The position numbers and the translations under genes were made by a program. Source: Hyphomicrobiales bacterium (GTDB lineage Bacteria > Pseudomonadota > Alphaproteobacteria > Rhizobiales > Rhizobiaceae). Taken from it: DNA of 64,000 bases. The DNA lies in NCBI GenBank assembly GCA_900489925.1, contig UEHQ01000012.1, forward strand, positions 62,001 to 126,000, given 5' to 3'. Below are positions 1 through 10,111 of the stretch, piece after piece. Numbering within the stretch: the stretch's first letter is position 1; each line of letters starts with the position of its first letter. The notes below the pieces were generated by a model, which had not been told where the DNA came from, made no database searches, and saw nothing but the letters and a program-made list of their open reading frames with translations.

Positions 1-386
1 CTTGGTGCAGAGCTTATGGAAGAGGATCGGCTCGCCCACTGCCTCGCCGATAGTCATGCGCGGGTTGAGCGTCGAATAAGGATCCTGGAAGACGATCTGC
101 AGATCGCGGCGGAAGGGCCGCATCTGCTTTTCATCCAGCGTCGCCAGATCCTGGCCCTTGTATACGACCTTGCCTGAGGTCGCCTTGTAGAGGTTGAGGA
201 TGGTGAAGCCTGTTGTCGACTTGCCGCAGCCGGATTCGCCGACGAGCGAGAGCGTCTCGCCCTCCATGATGTCGAGATTGACGTTGTCGAGCGCATAGAC
301 GGTTGCCGAGCGTTCGCCGAAGGCGCCGAGCTTGACGTGGAAATGCTTGACGAGATTCTCGACCTTGAGCAGCGGTTGGGCACCCA

Positions 387-387
<1 letters not shown>
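1..387 (-). CDS. Oligopeptide/dipeptide ABC transporter ATP-binding protein (DppF/OppF type), partial
   Basis: This is the N-terminal 129 codons of a second ATPase of a peptide-type importer; the rest lies beyond the window start. The reading frame is open to base 1. Walker A (GESGCGKS) is at residues 50-57 and a Q-loop (VFQDP) is near residue 100. Its ATG overlaps the stop of the upstream ATPase by one base (TGATG), so the two are translationally coupled. It would hydrolyse ATP at the cytoplasmic face together with its partner. The family is certain; the substrate is not. Confidence 0.93.
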
Positions 388-1393
<1,006 letters not shown>

Positions 1394-1394
<1 letters not shown>

Positions 1395-2353
1395 TATTTG
1401 GAACCCCGCGGATTGAGTGCGTCGTTGAGCCCATCGCCGAGGAAGCTGAAGGCGACCGAGGCAAGGCCGAGGACGGCGGCCGGGGCGGCCAGCAGGTGCG
1501 GATAGTGCTGCCAGACACGCAGACCGTCGGAGATCATGTTGCCCCAGCTGGGCGTAGGCGGATTGACACCGACACCGAGGAAGCTGAAGGCGCTTTCCAG
1601 AACCATGGCCGTGCCGAGACCGGCGCTAACCGAGACGATCAGCGGGCCAAGCGCGTTCGGAATGACGTAGCGCTTCATGATGATCCAGTTCGACAGGCCG
1701 AGAGCCTGGGCGGCAGTGATGTAGGGACGGCTGCGGATCGACAGGACCTGGGCGCGAACGAGGCGCGCATAGGGCGGCCAGGAGATCAGCGCCATGGAGC
1801 CGAAGACCAGCATGAAATCGACCCAGATCGTCTGGCGATAGAAGGGATTGAGGGTCGCCAGATACTGCGCTTCCATCCACTTGGTGATCGGCGACTTCAG
1901 CGATGCGTTGATGACGACGACGAGCAGCAGGTTCGGGACAGACATGGTCATGTCGGTCAGCCACATGATGACGCGATCGAACGGATTGCCGAAGAAGCCG
2001 GCGATGGCGCCGAGCAAGGTCCCGATGAAGACCGCGATGACGGTGACGATGAGGGCGACCAGGAAGGCCGTGCGGGTGCCGTAGACGACGCGGCTGAAGA
2101 CGTCGCGACCGAGATCGTCGGTGCCGAAGAGATGCGTCAGCGACGGAACGGCGTTTCGGGCCTGCAGGTCCTGGCTCAGATAGTCATAGGGCGTCAGATA
2201 GGGGCCGAAGATCGCGGCGAAGGCCAGAATGAGTACGACTGCGAGACCGAAGACGGCAAGCTTGTTGCGCTTCAGGCGATACCACGCATCGCGCCACAGG
2301 CTGACGGGGGCCTCTTCTTGTTGGGCGACGGGATAGAGAGGGATGGCGGACAT
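1394..2353 (-). CDS. Peptide-type ABC transporter permease (DppC/OppC type)
   Basis: An inner-membrane permease of 319 residues. A cytoplasmic N-terminus is followed by a first membrane helix (about 33-53), the Dpp/Opp-C N-terminal segment with the HLFGTDDLGRDVFSR motif, and the binding-protein-dependent transport domain. The EAA loop is AAQALGLSNWIIMKRYVIPNA. It would form the channel with the upstream DppB-type permease. It sits two bases from that gene and overlaps the ATPase start by one base. Length and motifs fit the family. Confidence 0.95.
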
Positions 2354-2355
2354 GG

Positions 2356-3312
2356 TCAGCGGCTCCTTCTTGCATCGTTGGCACGCGGATCAAGCAGCGG
2401 GTAGAGAACGTCGACCAGCAGGTTCGACATCATCACCAGGAAGGATCCGATAAGCGTGATCGCCAGAATGACGGGATAGTCCGAATTGGTGAGCGCCTGC
2501 ACGGTCAGGCGACCGAGGCCGGGCAGACCGAAGACGAGCTCCACGAAAATCGCGCCGTTGACGATGGTGATCATGATCAGGCCGAGCTGAGTGACGACAG
2601 GTGTCAGCACCGGGCGCAGGATATGGCGCAGCGCCACCACCATTTCAGGCACGCCCTTGGCGCGGGCTGTGCGGACGAAATCTTCCGACAGGACCTCGAT
2701 GACGGCGGCTCGGGTCTGGCGCACGATCAGCGCGATCGGCTGGAAGGAGAGGACGATCAGCGGCAAGAGGATGCGCACGTCGAAGACGCCGCCCCAGCCA
2801 TAGGGCACCTTGATCATCGGCATCAGCACGATGAGGCCGACCATCAGCAGCGGGCCGGCGACATAGGCCGGGATCGCCCAGAGGAAGAGAGCCGAGCCGA
2901 GGATGGTGTAATCGAGGCGGCTGTTCTGGTTCATCGCGGCGATCATGCCGAGCGGAATGGCAATGACCGTCGTGAGGATGATGGAACAGAGCGCCAGCTT
3001 GAAGGATACGGGCGCGGCGGCCGAGACCATGGCCCAGACCGAGCGGCCCGATGTCAGCGAATTGCCGAACTGGCCGTGCAGGAGGTTCCAGATGTAAAGG
3101 CCGAACTGCTCAATGAAGGGCCTGTTCAGGCCGGCACTTTCGCGGATGGCTTCGATGCGCTGCGGATTATAGGCGACATCGCCGGGCGCGCGCAGAAAGA
3201 TCAGCTTGATCGGATCGCCAGCGCCATAGAAAGCCAGCGCATAGACGGCCAGCATGACGATAAGAACTGACGGAATCCAGATGGCAAACCGGGTTAGCAC
3301 GTAGCGTAACAA
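2356..3312 (-). CDS. Peptide-type ABC transporter permease (DppB/OppB type)
   Basis: A permease of 318 residues if translation starts at the TTG at 3312, which lies just after a strong ribosome binding site (GGGAGGTG). That start gives the usual DppB N-terminus (LRYVLTRF then a membrane helix). The frame stays open to an ATG at 3432, but that extension is charged and unlike the family. The transport domain carries an EAA loop near TARAKGVPEMVVALRHILRP. The gene follows the binding-protein gene after a 158-base gap containing a hairpin. Confidence 0.9.
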   Translation of the reverse strand: MLRYVLTRFAIWIPSVLIVMLAVYALAFYGAGDPIKLIFLRAPGDVAYNPQRIEAIRESAGLNRPFIEQFGLYIWNLLHGQFGNSLTSGRSVWAMVSAAAPVSFKLALCSIILTTVIAIPLGMIAAMNQNSRLDYTILGSALFLWAIPAYVAGPLLMVGLIVLMPMIKVPYGWGGVFDVRILLPLIVLSFQPIALIVRQTRAAVIEVLSEDFVRTARAKGVPEMVVALRHILRPVLTPVVTQLGLIMITIVNGAIFVELVFGLPGLGRLTVQALTNSDYPVILAITLIGSFLVMMSNLLVDVLYPLLDPRANDARRSR

Positions 3313-3381
3313 GGTCACCTCCCACCGGTTGGTAGACACGTTTCCGCGCTCACGCGGACATGCGATGTCTTCTTGAAACTT

Positions 3382-3407
3382 GCGCGAAGGCCTTGCGGTC
3401 TTCGCGC
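3382..3407 (-). terminator. Intercistronic hairpin after the binding-protein gene
   Basis: Perfect 8-base arms GCGCGAAG and CTTCGCGC enclose a ten-base centre. Read on the minus strand the centre can add two more pairs around a GCAA tetraloop, after an A/C mismatch. It lies between the binding-protein stop (3471) and the permease start (3312). No T-tract follows, so it may be a processing or 3'-stabilising structure rather than a full terminator. Confidence 0.55.
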
Positions 3408-3470
3408 GGTTGCTAAGTTGCCCGAGAACCAATTACGGGCGGGCTATCTGTTCGTAGGTTTCGGACCGGC

Positions 3471-5120
3471 TCAGCCGATCGAAATGTCCCAGGGCGCCAC
3501 GACCTGCCAGTCGAGGTTCTTCTCCATGCCCTTGACCTCCTTGGTGGCCCAGCGCGACATCGCCTGAGAGTACCACGGAATGAAGGCCCAATCTTCGCGG
3601 AATGCCTTCTGGGCATCCTGGGCGAGCTTGACGCGATCGGGATCGTCGGCCGCCTTGGTCGCGGCCTCAGCGAGTGCGGCATCGACCTTGTCGTTCTTGT
3701 ACCCGCCAAGCTTGTTCTGGGCGTTGGACGAGGTCGACGCTATGCAGCCGGCGAGGTAGGAGACAGCATCCGGTACGCGGGTGCCGACGTCATCGCGGAA
3801 GATCTGCACCGCGTTCTGGTCCGGACCGGCATAGGAGTCTTGCTGCGGCTTCATGTCGACGGCGGTGATGCCGAGGTTCTGGCGCCACTGCTCGGCAATG
3901 TACTGCGCCGCTGCCTGGATGGCCGGGGCGGAGATGCCGACAAAGAGGATCTTCGGCAGACGCTCAGGACCACCATAGCTCGATTCGGCGAGCAGCTTCT
4001 TGGCGGCGGCCGGATCGTAGGGGAAGGGCTCGAAGCCGGAATTGTCGGCGCCGGGAACCGAGTTCAGGATCTGGTCGGCCTTCTTGTGCGGACCATCGGG
4101 ATAAGACGCCTTGAAGAGACCGTCGCGGTCGATCGCCATGATCAGCGCCTGGCGAACCTTCGGATCGTCCATCGGCGCGCGGGTGACGTTGAACCAGAAG
4201 TGCTGGCTGGTCGGGATCAGCGGGCCGGCGGAGAATTCGGGGCCGAGGTCCTGGATGATCGTCGAGGTGACCAGCTCGGTGTGGGCGTTGAATTCGCCCG
4301 ACTTGATGAGCGACGTCGCGGTGACGTTGTCTTCGATCGAGGTGATTTCAATGCGCGCCAGCTTCGGCTTCGGGCCGAAGAAGTTCTCGTTCGGCTCGAA
4401 CACCAGCTTGCCGGCGTCGATATCGATGCTGGTGAGCTTGAACGGGCCGGAATAGACGGCGCTGCTGTCGGGCTTGTACCAGTCCGCCACTTCCTCGCCG
4501 TCGCTGCCGCGAGACTGCGCGGCCTTGGTAATCGGCGCGATGTGGTTGGCAAGGCGCATGAAGAAGATCGGATCGGCTTCCGTCAGCGTGACGACGACGG
4601 TGCCTTCATCAGGTGTTGCGACGCCCGTCAGCTCATTGCCGGAACCGGCACCGATTTCCTTGTAACCCTGAACCTTGCTCAGCACCTGGTCGGCGCGCTG
4701 GCTCTTGGTGTTGGGCATGGAAGCGACTTCCCAGGAGCCCTTGACGTCGGCCGAGGTGATCTTGCTGCCATCGGAGAAGGTCGCCTTCGGGTCGATCTTG
4801 AAGGTCCAGACCTTGTTGTCAGGCGATTCCCAGCTGGTGAAGACGTAAGGCTTGATCTTGCCTTCGCTGTCGAAATACATCGGCGACGCCCACCAGATCG
4901 AGTTCCAGCGGAACGGAACGCCGCCGCCGCGCAGCGGCGACCAATCCTGGTTGAACGCCGGGTTGGCGACCTTCAGCACCTGGCCGTCATCGGCGAGCAC
5001 GATGCGTGCATTCAGGCCAAAAACCGTCAGGCCAACGCCTGCGGCGAGGCCGAGCTTCAGCGCCTCGCGACGCGACATTCCCTGCTGCTGGTCATTATTT
5101 TCTTTGGTCCGATCAGTCAT
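3471..5120 (-). CDS. Peptide-type ABC transporter substrate-binding protein (SBP family 5), Tat-exported
   Basis: A periplasmic solute-binding protein of 549 residues. I chose the ATG at 5120, which follows GGAGGA, over the longer frame to 5168. The N-terminus has a twin-arginine motif (SRREALKLG) before a hydrophobic stretch ending in ARIVLA, so it is probably exported folded by Tat. The body matches the extracellular family 5 class that captures peptides, opines, sugars or nonulosonic acids. It heads the operon with two permeases and two ATPases. The divergent aldolase and BNR protein hint at a sugar-acid-like cargo, which is inference. Confidence 0.93.
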   Translation of the reverse strand: MTDRTKENNDQQQGMSRREALKLGLAAGVGLTVFGLNARIVLADDGQVLKVANPAFNQDWSPLRGGGVPFRWNSIWWASPMYFDSEGKIKPYVFTSWESPDNKVWTFKIDPKATFSDGSKITSADVKGSWEVASMPNTKSQRADQVLSKVQGYKEIGAGSGNELTGVATPDEGTVVVTLTEADPIFFMRLANHIAPITKAAQSRGSDGEEVADWYKPDSSAVYSGPFKLTSIDIDAGKLVFEPNENFFGPKPKLARIEITSIEDNVTATSLIKSGEFNAHTELVTSTIIQDLGPEFSAGPLIPTSQHFWFNVTRAPMDDPKVRQALIMAIDRDGLFKASYPDGPHKKADQILNSVPGADNSGFEPFPYDPAAAKKLLAESSYGGPERLPKILFVGISAPAIQAAAQYIAEQWRQNLGITAVDMKPQQDSYAGPDQNAVQIFRDDVGTRVPDAVSYLAGCIASTSSNAQNKLGGYKNDKVDAALAEAATKAADDPDRVKLAQDAQKAFREDWAFIPWYSQAMSRWATKEVKGMEKNLDWQVVAPWDISIG

Positions 5121-5210
5121 TCCATCCTCCCATGACAAAACCGATGACGCTTGGCTCTTTCGCTCCATCCCGAAAGTGCGTCATGACATGGCGCAGACAC
5201 TCGCTCGATA

Positions 5211-5225
5211 ATGTAAATATGTCAA
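5211..5225. promoter_or_regulatory. Operator-like site O2 (degenerate copy)
   Basis: Read on the minus strand this is TTGACATATTTACAT. It matches the perfect palindrome at 5319-5333 at 12 of 15 positions. It lies about 90 bases upstream of the binding-protein start. Two related sites in one divergent promoter region suggest one regulator controls both directions. The spacing and shape resemble operators of GntR-type regulators, but no GntR gene is in the window. Confidence 0.4.
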
Positions 5226-5318
5226 CAAAAATTAATTCATTCACACTTCGATAAAATAGACAAAAATTTTCCTGCATGATTTCAATGGGTTGAAAAATAC
5301 GATCGATTGAAATGCTTA

Positions 5319-5333
5319 TTGTCATATTGACAA
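5319..5333. promoter_or_regulatory. Operator-like palindrome O1
   Basis: TTGTCATATTGACAA is a perfect inverted repeat with 6-base arms and a TAT spacer. It is in the AT-rich region between the divergent binding-protein gene and the aldolase gene, 92 bases before the aldolase start. The right arm is also a consensus -35 hexamer (TTGACA), though I see no good -10 at the right distance. Confidence 0.5.
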
Positions 5334-5424
5334 CATGCCGGACGAGGATGAAGAAAACCGCATCTTGCAGGCCGGGTTTCCCGCCTTTTGCCGCCATATG
5401 CGGCGTTCATCCGAGGAGGACGAC

Positions 5425-6330
5425 ATGAACAAGCACAAGATCACTGGTGTCTATAGCGCAGCCGCGACCCCACTCAATGCCGATGGAAGCCCGGATCTCG
5501 GCCTCTTCACCGAACATTGTCAGCGACTATTGTCCGAAGGATGCCACGGCGTGGCGCTGCTCGGCACCACGGGCGAGGCAAACTCGTTCTCGTCGAGCGA
5601 ACGCAAAGCGATCCTCGAGGCGGCATTGAAGGCCGGCATTCCCGCCGACAAGCTGCTGCCGGGCACCGGCGTCGTCGCCATCCAGGAAACGGTCGACCTC
5701 ACCAAGCATGCCCTGTCGCTCGGCGTCACCAAGGTCGTGATGCTGCCGCCCTTCTACTACAAGGGCGTTTCCGACGACGGCCTGTTTACCGCCTATTCGC
5801 AGATCCTGGAGAAGATTGCCGACAACAGGTTGCAGGTCATCCTCTATCATATTCCGCAGGTTTCTGGCGTTCCGCTGTCGGTTCCTTTGATCGGTCGTCT
5901 GATCGAAGCCTTCCCAGACACCGTTGTCGGCATCAAGGAATCAGCCGGCGATTTCAATAACATGCAGGCAATCATCGCCACCTATCCCGGCTTCTCGGTT
6001 CTCGCCGGTGCCGATCCGCTTCTGCTGCCGCTGCTGAAGGCCGGCGGTGCCGGCTGCATCACCGCCACTTCCAACCTGGTCGCGGATTCGCTGCGTACCG
6101 TCTATGACAAGGTCCACGACGAAAGCGGCGCCGAGGCGGTCGAGACTGCGCAGGCGCGCATCAACGCCTACCGCACGCTTTCTAACTCCTATGTGCAGAT
6201 CCCGACGATCAAGGCGATGGTCGGCCTGAAGACCGGCAACTCCGCCTGGAAGCGTACGCGCGCACCATTGATGCCCCTCAGCGAGGCCGACTACGCCGCT
6301 CTTGCCGAAAATTATGCAAAGCTGCCGTAA
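5425..6330 (+). CDS. DapA/N-acetylneuraminate lyase family class I aldolase
   Basis: A 301-residue TIM-barrel Schiff-base aldolase. The start at 5425 follows GAGGAGG; the frame opens further upstream without a ribosome site. Visible features are GTTGE (47-51), catalytic Tyr141 in YHIP and the Schiff-base Lys171 in GIKES. In true dihydrodipicolinate synthase an Arg follows the YxxP motif (Arg138 in E. coli); here that place is Val146, in the context VSG, closer to sialate or keto-sugar-acid aldolases. It is therefore unlikely to be the lysine-pathway enzyme. It is 11 bases from the BNR gene and probably splits or forms a 2-keto acid related to the transporter's cargo. Confidence 0.9.
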   Translation: MNKHKITGVYSAAATPLNADGSPDLGLFTEHCQRLLSEGCHGVALLGTTGEANSFSSSERKAILEAALKAGIPADKLLPGTGVVAIQETVDLTKHALSLGVTKVVMLPPFYYKGVSDDGLFTAYSQILEKIADNRLQVILYHIPQVSGVPLSVPLIGRLIEAFPDTVVGIKESAGDFNNMQAIIATYPGFSVLAGADPLLLPLLKAGGAGCITATSNLVADSLRTVYDKVHDESGAEAVETAQARINAYRTLSNSYVQIPTIKAMVGLKTGNSAWKRTRAPLMPLSEADYAALAENYAKLP

Positions 6331-6341
6331 GGAGCCGACCG

Positions 6342-7526
6342 ATGACCTACACGGGTTTGCCGTCGGAAGTCGTTCCGGCATTGATGACCGGCGATATCAC
6401 GCCTCATCCAAGCGAAAAGGGACGGGCCGAAGCCTATCTGCCCTCCCCATGCATCCAGAACCACGCTGCCAATCTTGCCTTTTTGCCTGACGGAACGCTG
6501 ACATGCGTGTGGTTCGGGGGAACCATGGAAGGCATGGGCGACATCTCCGTTTACATGTCGCGACTGACCCCTGGCGGCTCCCGTTGGTCCGAACCCGAAA
6601 AGATGTCAGACGATCCTGCGAAATCCGAGCAAAATCCTTTGATTTTCAACGCTCCGGACGGAACCACCTGGCTGCTTTACACCTCGCAAACATCCGGCAA
6701 CCAGGACGGATCAGTTGTTAAGGCGCGGATTTCGGCAGACGGGGGCAAGACTTTCGGAGAACCGCGACTCTTGTGCGGTATCCTAGGGACATTCGTTCGC
6801 CAGCCCATCATCGTGAACAGCCGCGGGACCTGGCTCCTGCCCGTTTTCAGGTGCATTGGCCTTCCTGGCGAGCGATGGACGGGTGACGCCGATACCGCAG
6901 GCGTGCTGATCTCCCGGGATGCCGGCAAAAGCTGGGTAATGGCCGAAGTCCCGGACAGCGTCGGCGCCGTTCACATGAACATTGTCCCGCTTGCAGATGG
7001 CAAGTTCGTCGCCTTCTACCGGAACCGCTTCGCAGAACAGATCCTCTCGAGCCACTCCGACGACGAGGGCGAGACCTGGAGCGCGCCGGCGCCAATCGAC
7101 CTGCCCAACAACAACTCGTCAATCCAAGCCACCCGCTTGAAAAATGGCGATATTGCAATGGTTTACAACCATTCCAACGCCATGTCATCCGATGCGCGCA
7201 GGCTGTCGCTCTATGATGAAATCGAAGGCGATGAACAGGAAGAATCCGCCACACCGCAGCCTTCGGACCGACGCAAAGCGATATGGGGCGTGCCGCGCGC
7301 ACCTCTCAGCCTCGCATTCTCGTCTGATGGTGGGCGGAGCTTCCCGCGCCGGGTCGATCTCGACACTGGCGACGGCTATTGTCTCAGCAACAACTCCAAA
7401 GACGCGTTGAATCGGGAGTTTTCCTATCCTTCGATCACCGAAGGTTCGGATGGAGTGATCCATATTGCCTATACGTACTATAGGCGCGCGATCAAATACG
7501 TGAGGCTATCGCCTCCGGCTGTCTAG
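6342..7526 (+). CDS. BNR-repeat (sialidase-like) six-bladed propeller protein, cytoplasmic
   Basis: A 394-residue protein of the BNR_2/sialidase-like class. Four Asp-box type motifs are visible: SADGGKTF, SRDAGKSW, SDDEGETW and SSDGGRSF. There is no signal peptide, so it should act in the cytoplasm, unlike secreted sialidases. It follows the aldolase by 11 bases and was probably cotranscribed with it. A hydrolase, lyase or epimerase acting on an imported acidic sugar is plausible, but the family alone does not tell the reaction. I cannot confirm a GH33 catalytic set. Confidence 0.82.
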   Translation: MTYTGLPSEVVPALMTGDITPHPSEKGRAEAYLPSPCIQNHAANLAFLPDGTLTCVWFGGTMEGMGDISVYMSRLTPGGSRWSEPEKMSDDPAKSEQNPLIFNAPDGTTWLLYTSQTSGNQDGSVVKARISADGGKTFGEPRLLCGILGTFVRQPIIVNSRGTWLLPVFRCIGLPGERWTGDADTAGVLISRDAGKSWVMAEVPDSVGAVHMNIVPLADGKFVAFYRNRFAEQILSSHSDDEGETWSAPAPIDLPNNNSSIQATRLKNGDIAMVYNHSNAMSSDARRLSLYDEIEGDEQEESATPQPSDRRKAIWGVPRAPLSLAFSSDGGRSFPRRVDLDTGDGYCLSNNSKDALNREFSYPSITEGSDGVIHIAYTYYRRAIKYVRLSPPAV

Positions 7527-7878
7527 CGCGCAAGCGCACGCGCCCAGGTCAGATGCCCATTGAACAGGTGCGCCGTCAGCGACGGATTCTCGCACCTGCT
7601 CGACCGAACTTGTCCTGATATTTAACAATTCCGTCACCCTGCGAACTCCGACACGCGGCACGGAGCGCAGACAAAATTACATGCCGATACCAGGATCTAT
7701 TATTACATTAAAACAATGGCTTGAGCGATTTTCCAAACACTCCTACGGGAACCGCAAGTCGGAAAAATGAAACAAATTCGACTGCGAAGCTTGCCAAGCA
7801 AGCCAGCTTTGTATAACAAATTTACATCTTTAGCGACACCTGTGAGTGCCGCAGCAGCTTCAGGGGAGGATTGATCCA
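7527..7878. other. Non-coding region upstream of the dehydrogenase operon
   Basis: This 352-base gap holds no credible gene. Its second half is AT-rich. It contains a short inverted repeat GCTTG/CAAGC (7789-7803) and a TTTGT-ATA-ACAAA palindrome (7808-7820). A possible but weak promoter is TTGCCA (7791-7796) with TATAAC (7812-7817), whose 15-base spacer is short. A ribosome site (GGGGAGGA) precedes the ATG at 7879. Confidence 0.5.
7808..7820. promoter_or_regulatory. Operator-like palindrome upstream of the Fe-ADH gene
   Basis: TTTGTATAACAAA has perfect 5-base arms about a three-base centre. It overlaps the only candidate -10 sequence (TATAAC, 7812-7817), so a bound protein would block transcription. 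The TTGT/ACAA arms resemble GntR-type operators. Confidence 0.4.
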
Positions 7879-9012
7879 ATGGTCAGTTTGGATTCGCCTA
7901 TCACAATCGTCCGGCCACACCATATCGAATTTGGCGTCGGCACCGCCGACCGCCTCGGAAAGTGGGCGAGCGAAAGAGGCTACAGCCGAATCCTCGTGAT
8001 TTCCGATGCGTTCAATGCCACACGCGTCGATGCGCTCGCCCTGAAGGGCGACATCACCGTCTTTTCCGAGGTCACACCCGAGCCCGACATCGCCAATCTT
8101 GACAAGGTTCTTGCCGCGGCGAACGCAGCAGACGCCCAGCTGGTGGTGGGCTTCGGCGGCGGCAGCGCCATGGACCTGGCAAAGCTGGCCGCCGTTCTTG
8201 CGGGATCAAGCCAGAGCCTGCATGAGGTCGTCGGCCCCAACAAGGTGCGCGGCCCACGTCGCGTCGCACTCGCACAGGTGCCGACGACATCGGGAACCGG
8301 CAGCGAAGCCGGCATCCGTGCGCTGGTAACGGATCCGACGACAATGGCCAAGCTCGCCGTTGAAAGCATCCATATGCTTGCCGACATCGCGGTCATCGAC
8401 CCGGCGTTGACATTTACCGTGCCCGCTCGCACCACGGCCGCAACAGGCGTGGACGCGATGGCGCATTGCGTCGAGGCCTTCACCAACCGCAAGGCCCACC
8501 CGATGATCGATCTCTACGCTATCGAGGGGACGCGGCTTGTCGGAAAGTATCTGGCGCGCGCCGTCAAGGACGGTGCGGACGCCGAAGCGCGCGCCGGGCT
8601 GTCGCTCGCGTCGCTCTATGGCGGCTTCTGCCTCGGTCCGGTCAACACCGCCGGCGGCCATGCGCTGGCCTATCCGCTCGGCACTCGTTGGCATGTCGCG
8701 CATGGAGCGGCAAATGCGCTGATCTTCCCGCATGTGCTTGCCTTCAACACGCCATCCGTGCCGGACAAGACCCGGGCGATCATGGAGGCACTCGGCCATC
8801 AGACGTCCGCAAGCGTCGGCTCGGTCTTCGAAGCCGCCTACGCATTCTGCGCCGATCTCGGCATCGAGATGAAGCTGTCGGGCCTTGGTGTTCCCGAGAG
8901 CGACCTCGACGCGATGGCGGACGATGCTTTTGCGATCCGCCGTCTTCTCGATAACAATCCGCGCGATCTGTCGCGTGCCGATATTCGTTCGATCTATGAG
9001 GCCGCCTTCTAG
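7879..9012 (+). CDS. Iron-containing (group III) alcohol dehydrogenase
   Basis: A 377-residue NAD(P)-dependent metal alcohol dehydrogenase. The ATG at 7879 follows GGGGAGGA; an in-frame upstream start lacks one. The nucleotide-binding GGGS is at 93-96. The metal ligands appear intact as Asp192, His196, His261 and His275. Relatives oxidise small alcohols or reduce carbonyl and maleylacetate-type acids. It is the first of four dehydrogenase genes on the same strand with short gaps, so it likely catalyses the first or last redox step of one pathway. The substrate is unknown. Confidence 0.92.
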   Translation: MVSLDSPITIVRPHHIEFGVGTADRLGKWASERGYSRILVISDAFNATRVDALALKGDITVFSEVTPEPDIANLDKVLAAANAADAQLVVGFGGGSAMDLAKLAAVLAGSSQSLHEVVGPNKVRGPRRVALAQVPTTSGTGSEAGIRALVTDPTTMAKLAVESIHMLADIAVIDPALTFTVPARTTAATGVDAMAHCVEAFTNRKAHPMIDLYAIEGTRLVGKYLARAVKDGADAEARAGLSLASLYGGFCLGPVNTAGGHALAYPLGTRWHVAHGAANALIFPHVLAFNTPSVPDKTRAIMEALGHQTSASVGSVFEAAYAFCADLGIEMKLSGLGVPESDLDAMADDAFAIRRLLDNNPRDLSRADIRSIYEAAF

Positions 9013-9043
9013 GCGCGTTGCCACTCGAAAAGGAATGTGACTG

Positions 9044-10033
9044 ATGGACAGGAATGCAAAAGTCGCCGTGACGCTGGGCGATCCCGCGGGTGTTGGTCCG
9101 GAAGTGATCGTCAAGGCGCTGGCCGCGCTGCCTGAACAGGAACGCGGTGATTTTGTCATCGTCGGCAATACCGAAGCGCTCGAGCGCGCCAACCGCGCGG
9201 CAGGAACCGGCCTCGCCTTTACGCTAGCCGGCGCCCCTGCTGCCGGCAAGATCGCTGTTGACGAAGTGGAGCTTGGCGCTGCCCTTCCCGAGATCGGCAA
9301 GGTCAGCGCCGTCGCTGGCGACGCCTCCGTGCGCTACATCAGCCGCGCGGTCGATCTTGCGCTCGCCGGCCAGGCCGATGTCATCGTCACGGCGCCGATC
9401 AACAAGGAAGCGATGAACCTCGCTGGCCACCATTTCGACGGCCATACCGGCCTGCTCGCACATCTGACCGGTTCAAAGAGCTCGTTCATGCTGCTCGCGT
9501 CGGAACGACTGAATACGATCCACGTCTCGACGCATATCTCGCTGAAAGGCGCGATCGAGCGCGCCAAGACGGAGCGCGTGCTGGCAACCATCGAAGCCGG
9601 ACACAAGCACTTCATGCGCCTTGGCAAGAAAGCCCGCATCGCCGTCGCCGGCCTCAACCCGCACTGTGGAGAAAACGGCCTTTTCGGCACGGAGGACACT
9701 GAGTTCCTCGCACCGGCGGTCGAGCTGGCACAAGCCAAGGGTATCGATGTCGTTGGTCCGATCTCGGCCGATACCGTTTTTGCGCGTGCCTACAATGGCG
9801 CGTTTGATCTCGTTATCGCGCAGTACCACGACCAGGGCCATATACCGATCAAGCTGGTGGCTTTCGAAACCGCCGTCAACGTCTCGCTAGGCTTGCCGAT
9901 AGACCGCGTTTCGGTTGACCACGGAACCGCGTTCGACATCGCCGGCACCGGCAAGGCCAATCACGTGAACATGCTTTCGGCCATTGCCTATGCCCGACTG
10001 ATGGCGCGGTCACCGCGTCAGCAGGCAGCCTGA
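9044..10033 (+). CDS. pdxA2: PdxA-family 4-phosphohydroxy-acid dehydrogenase
   Basis: A 329-residue member of the PdxA family, which oxidises 4-phosphohydroxy-threonine or, in catabolic paralogues, 4-phospho-threonate/erythronate or aromatic dihydrodiols. The N-terminal GDPAGVGPE (12-20) is conserved. The three metal-binding histidines are His164, His207 and His262, matching His166/211/266 of the E. coli enzyme. It is embedded among catabolic dehydrogenases, not vitamin B6 genes, so a catabolic role (PdxA2 type) is more likely than pyridoxal synthesis. No four-carbon acid-sugar kinase gene is seen nearby, which leaves the phosphate donor step unexplained. Confidence 0.88.
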   Translation: MDRNAKVAVTLGDPAGVGPEVIVKALAALPEQERGDFVIVGNTEALERANRAAGTGLAFTLAGAPAAGKIAVDEVELGAALPEIGKVSAVAGDASVRYISRAVDLALAGQADVIVTAPINKEAMNLAGHHFDGHTGLLAHLTGSKSSFMLLASERLNTIHVSTHISLKGAIERAKTERVLATIEAGHKHFMRLGKKARIAVAGLNPHCGENGLFGTEDTEFLAPAVELAQAKGIDVVGPISADTVFARAYNGAFDLVIAQYHDQGHIPIKLVAFETAVNVSLGLPIDRVSVDHGTAFDIAGTGKANHVNMLSAIAYARLMARSPRQQAA

Positions 10034-10111
10034 TAGCCATGTAAGCGACCGTTTCGCGGCGGCTAAGCTTACGGCGCCGCCAGGTTCCGCATGCCGTGGG
10101 AGGAGATTGTA

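Larger units (their letters stand above)
5121..5424. promoter_or_regulatory. Divergent promoter region, transporter operon versus aldolase
   Basis: These 304 non-coding bases separate two divergent transcripts. The segment 5205-5335 is clearly more AT-rich than the flanking genes, as expected for promoters. It contains the two operator-like sites listed separately. I do not see a convincing -35/-10 pair on either strand. Confidence 0.6.

Noticed and set aside
3840..5135. 431-codon plus-strand frame across the binding-protein gene
   Set aside because: It is antisense to a clear family 5 binding protein; its translation is Arg/Gly/Asp-rich with no motif.
5425..6330. Assignment as biosynthetic dihydrodipicolinate synthase (dapA)
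   Set aside because: The conserved Arg after YxxP is replaced by Val146, and the context is a transporter and a BNR protein rather than lysine synthesis.
9044..10033. Assignment as the vitamin B6 biosynthetic pdxA
   Set aside because: Metal-site residues are conserved in both biosynthetic and catabolic branches, but the neighbours are catabolic dehydrogenases with no pdx, ksgA or surA gene nearby.
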